A stretch of 53,919 nucleotides of DNA from NCBI GenBank assembly GCA_029262535.1, contig JAJCZF010000087.1, forward strand, positions 1 to 53,919. Direction: 5' to 3'. The position numbers were made by a program, and so were the translations under genes. The DNA is from Deltaproteobacteria bacterium. Lineage in GTDB: Bacteria; Desulfobacterota; GWC2-55-46; JAJCZF01. The notes under the pieces were generated by a model. It had not been told where the DNA came from. It did no database searches and saw only the letters and a list, made by a program, of their open reading frames with translations. This document shows positions 52,903 through 53,919 of this stretch, in pieces; within the stretch, counting starts at the first letter, position 1, and every line of letters starts with the position of its first letter.

Positions 52903-53919
52903 ATGCATTGCACCATAGGCACTGCCGGACATGTGGACCACGGCAAGACTACGCTCATTATGGCCCTTACCGGCATAGATACGGACGGTCTGGCAGAGGA
53001 GAAGAGGCGCGGGCTTTCCATAGACCTTGGTTTCGCCGCCATGGAGACTTCAGGGAGCGGCACGGAAGAACCCCTTAATATCGGCCTGGTGGACGTGCCG
53101 GGCCATGAGAGATTTATGCGCAATATGCTTGCCGGGGCCACCGGAGTGGATCTCTTACTCTTGGTCGTTGCCGCCGATGACGGTGTAATGCCTCAGACCG
53201 TTACACATCTGACCGTAGCTCATCTATTAGGTATAGAGAGAGCGGTTGTAGTAATAACCAAGAGCGGGATTGTCAGCCCGGAGAGGCTCGCCGAGGTTAG
53301 GCGTGAGGTAACTACTTTAATAGAACCTACCTCTATCTCGGGCTCAGCCATGATAGATGTCGATTCGCTCTCAGGCGAGGGTATAAGTGAGTTAAGGGCG
53401 GTTATATATAAGAACTGTTTAGAGATTAAGAGGCGCACCGGAGGGCCGTATTTCAGGCTTCCGGTGGATCGCTCTTTTGCCATAAAGGGCTTTGGCGCGG
53501 TCGCTACCGGCACCATCGCCTCAGGTAGTGTGCATATAGAAGACGAACTTTCGTTATACCCGTCGGGCACTGTTGTCCGTGTAAGGGGCATTGAAAGCCT
53601 CAAAAAGAAGGTCGAAGAGAGCGGGCAAGGCGCGAGGGCGGCGCTTAACCTTAAAGGTGTAGCGCACGATAATCTGGACAGAGGTGCCGTTGTAGCCGAT
53701 AAAGGGCTTGTCTCTTTTTACTCGACCTCTCTTCGCAGGGGCAAGGGGCTTATCGTCGATTGTAAATTCGAGTTTACCGAGGCCGTTTCAGCCTCTTCTC
53801 CTATCAAGAACGGCCTTTCACTTAAAGCCCATCACCAGTGCGCTGAAAGCACAGCGCGTTTAAGGTTCCTGGACCAAAAGACGGTTAAGGGTCCTGGTAT
53901 TTATTACGGAAGGCTTTAT
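52903..53919 (+). CDS. selB: SelB selenocysteine-specific elongation factor (3' truncated by window)
   Basis: The first 339 residues of SelB, which delivers Sec-tRNA to UGA codons with a SECIS hairpin. The GTPase domain has G1 GHVDHGKTT, G3 DVPGHE, and a G4 loop reading TKSG at residues 119-122, where translational GTPases have [NT]KxD. Domain II (GGPYFRLPVDRSFAIKGFG) and part of domain III follow. The C-terminal winged helices that bind SECIS lie outside the window. AAGGA precedes the ATG. Its presence implies selenoproteins in this genome; none were recognised in this window. Confidence 0.94.
   Translation, partial: MHCTIGTAGHVDHGKTTLIMALTGIDTDGLAEEKRRGLSIDLGFAAMETSGSGTEEPLNIGLVDVPGHERFMRNMLAGATGVDLLLLVVAADDGVMPQTVTHLTVAHLLGIERAVVVITKSGIVSPERLAEVRREVTTLIEPTSISGSAMIDVDSLSGEGISELRAVIYKNCLEIKRRTGGPYFRLPVDRSFAIKGFGAVATGTIASGSVHIEDELSLYPSGTVVRVRGIESLKKKVEESGQGARAALNLKGVAHDNLDRGAVVADKGLVSFYSTSLRRGKGLIVDCKFEFTEAVSASSPIKNGLSLKAHHQCAESTARLRFLDQKTVKGPGIYYGRLY

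Noticed and set aside
1..53919. CRISPR array or prophage
   Set aside because: No regularly spaced direct repeats with unique spacers, and no phage structural, integrase or transposase gene was recognised.
1..53919. PEP-CTERM substrate protein
   Set aside because: Every predicted exported protein was checked at the C-terminus; none ends in a PEP motif, membrane helix and basic tail.

Overview
The window looks like chromosomal DNA from an anaerobic or microaerophilic Gram-negative bacterium of the deltaproteobacterial (Desulfobacterota or Nitrospirota-like) grade. The reasons are an exosortase/PrsK/PrsR locus, an outer-membrane TolC, many PAS/HD-GYP two-component proteins, a CxxCH haem-type sensor, a desulforedoxin next to a flavodiiron protein, and selB. 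The taxon is inferred from gene content and cannot be fixed from sequence alone.

Layout. (1) 1-6152, plus strand: an exosortase/exopolysaccharide locus with a glycosyltransferase (cut at the window start), exosortase, EpsI, sensor kinase PrsK and sigma-54 activator PrsR. A textbook sigma-54 promoter follows at 6260-6275 in front of a small zinc-ribbon gene, then an AT-rich acyltransferase. (2) 8123-25583, minus strand: a 17-kb run of ten genes forming a Wsp/Frz-like chemosensory operon. In transcription order these are CheR-TPR, tandem CheW, MCP, CheA-REC, CheB, a REC-PAS-kinase, a lone REC, a REC-PAS protein, a membrane HD-GYP protein with a periplasmic CxxCH site, and a large dCache-PAS kinase. 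(3) 25812-30748, plus strand: a divergent REC-PAS-kinase and two paralogous REC-HD-GYP proteins separated by a palindromic mobile-like repeat. (4) 30749-31853: a gene-poor, decayed stretch with a tRNA-Ala(GGC), its terminator, a CBS-domain remnant and half of the same repeat. (5) 31866-41788: TolC, an LRV/CFI-box protein, an ECF sigma/anti-sigma/Spy-like envelope-stress module with an RpoE-type promoter, a coiled-coil plus nucleotide cyclase pair, a UspA protein, a DUF481 outer-membrane protein and a zinc-ribbon membrane protein. (6) 42099-48974: a housekeeping run nrdR-ribD-ribE-ribBA-ribH-nusB followed by an aminotransferase and a UDP-glucuronate decarboxylase. (7) 48978-53919: desulforedoxin, flavodiiron protein, HDOD protein, a GGDEF protein and the 5' part of selB.

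The genes point to a cell that couples surface polysaccharide or protein export to many cyclic-nucleotide inputs and outputs: one GGDEF protein, three HD-GYP proteins and one class III cyclase. The chemosensory operon carries no flagellar or pilus genes and is more likely to control c-di-GMP or development-like behaviour than swimming. Two families of dispersed palindromic repeats fill many of the intergenic gaps between 29 and 53 kb. The candidates for something new are the chemosensory operon with its haem HD-GYP output, the PrsR/sigma-54 target gene, the TIR-bounded 165-bp repeat, and the NusB protein with a V-x-x repeat tail.
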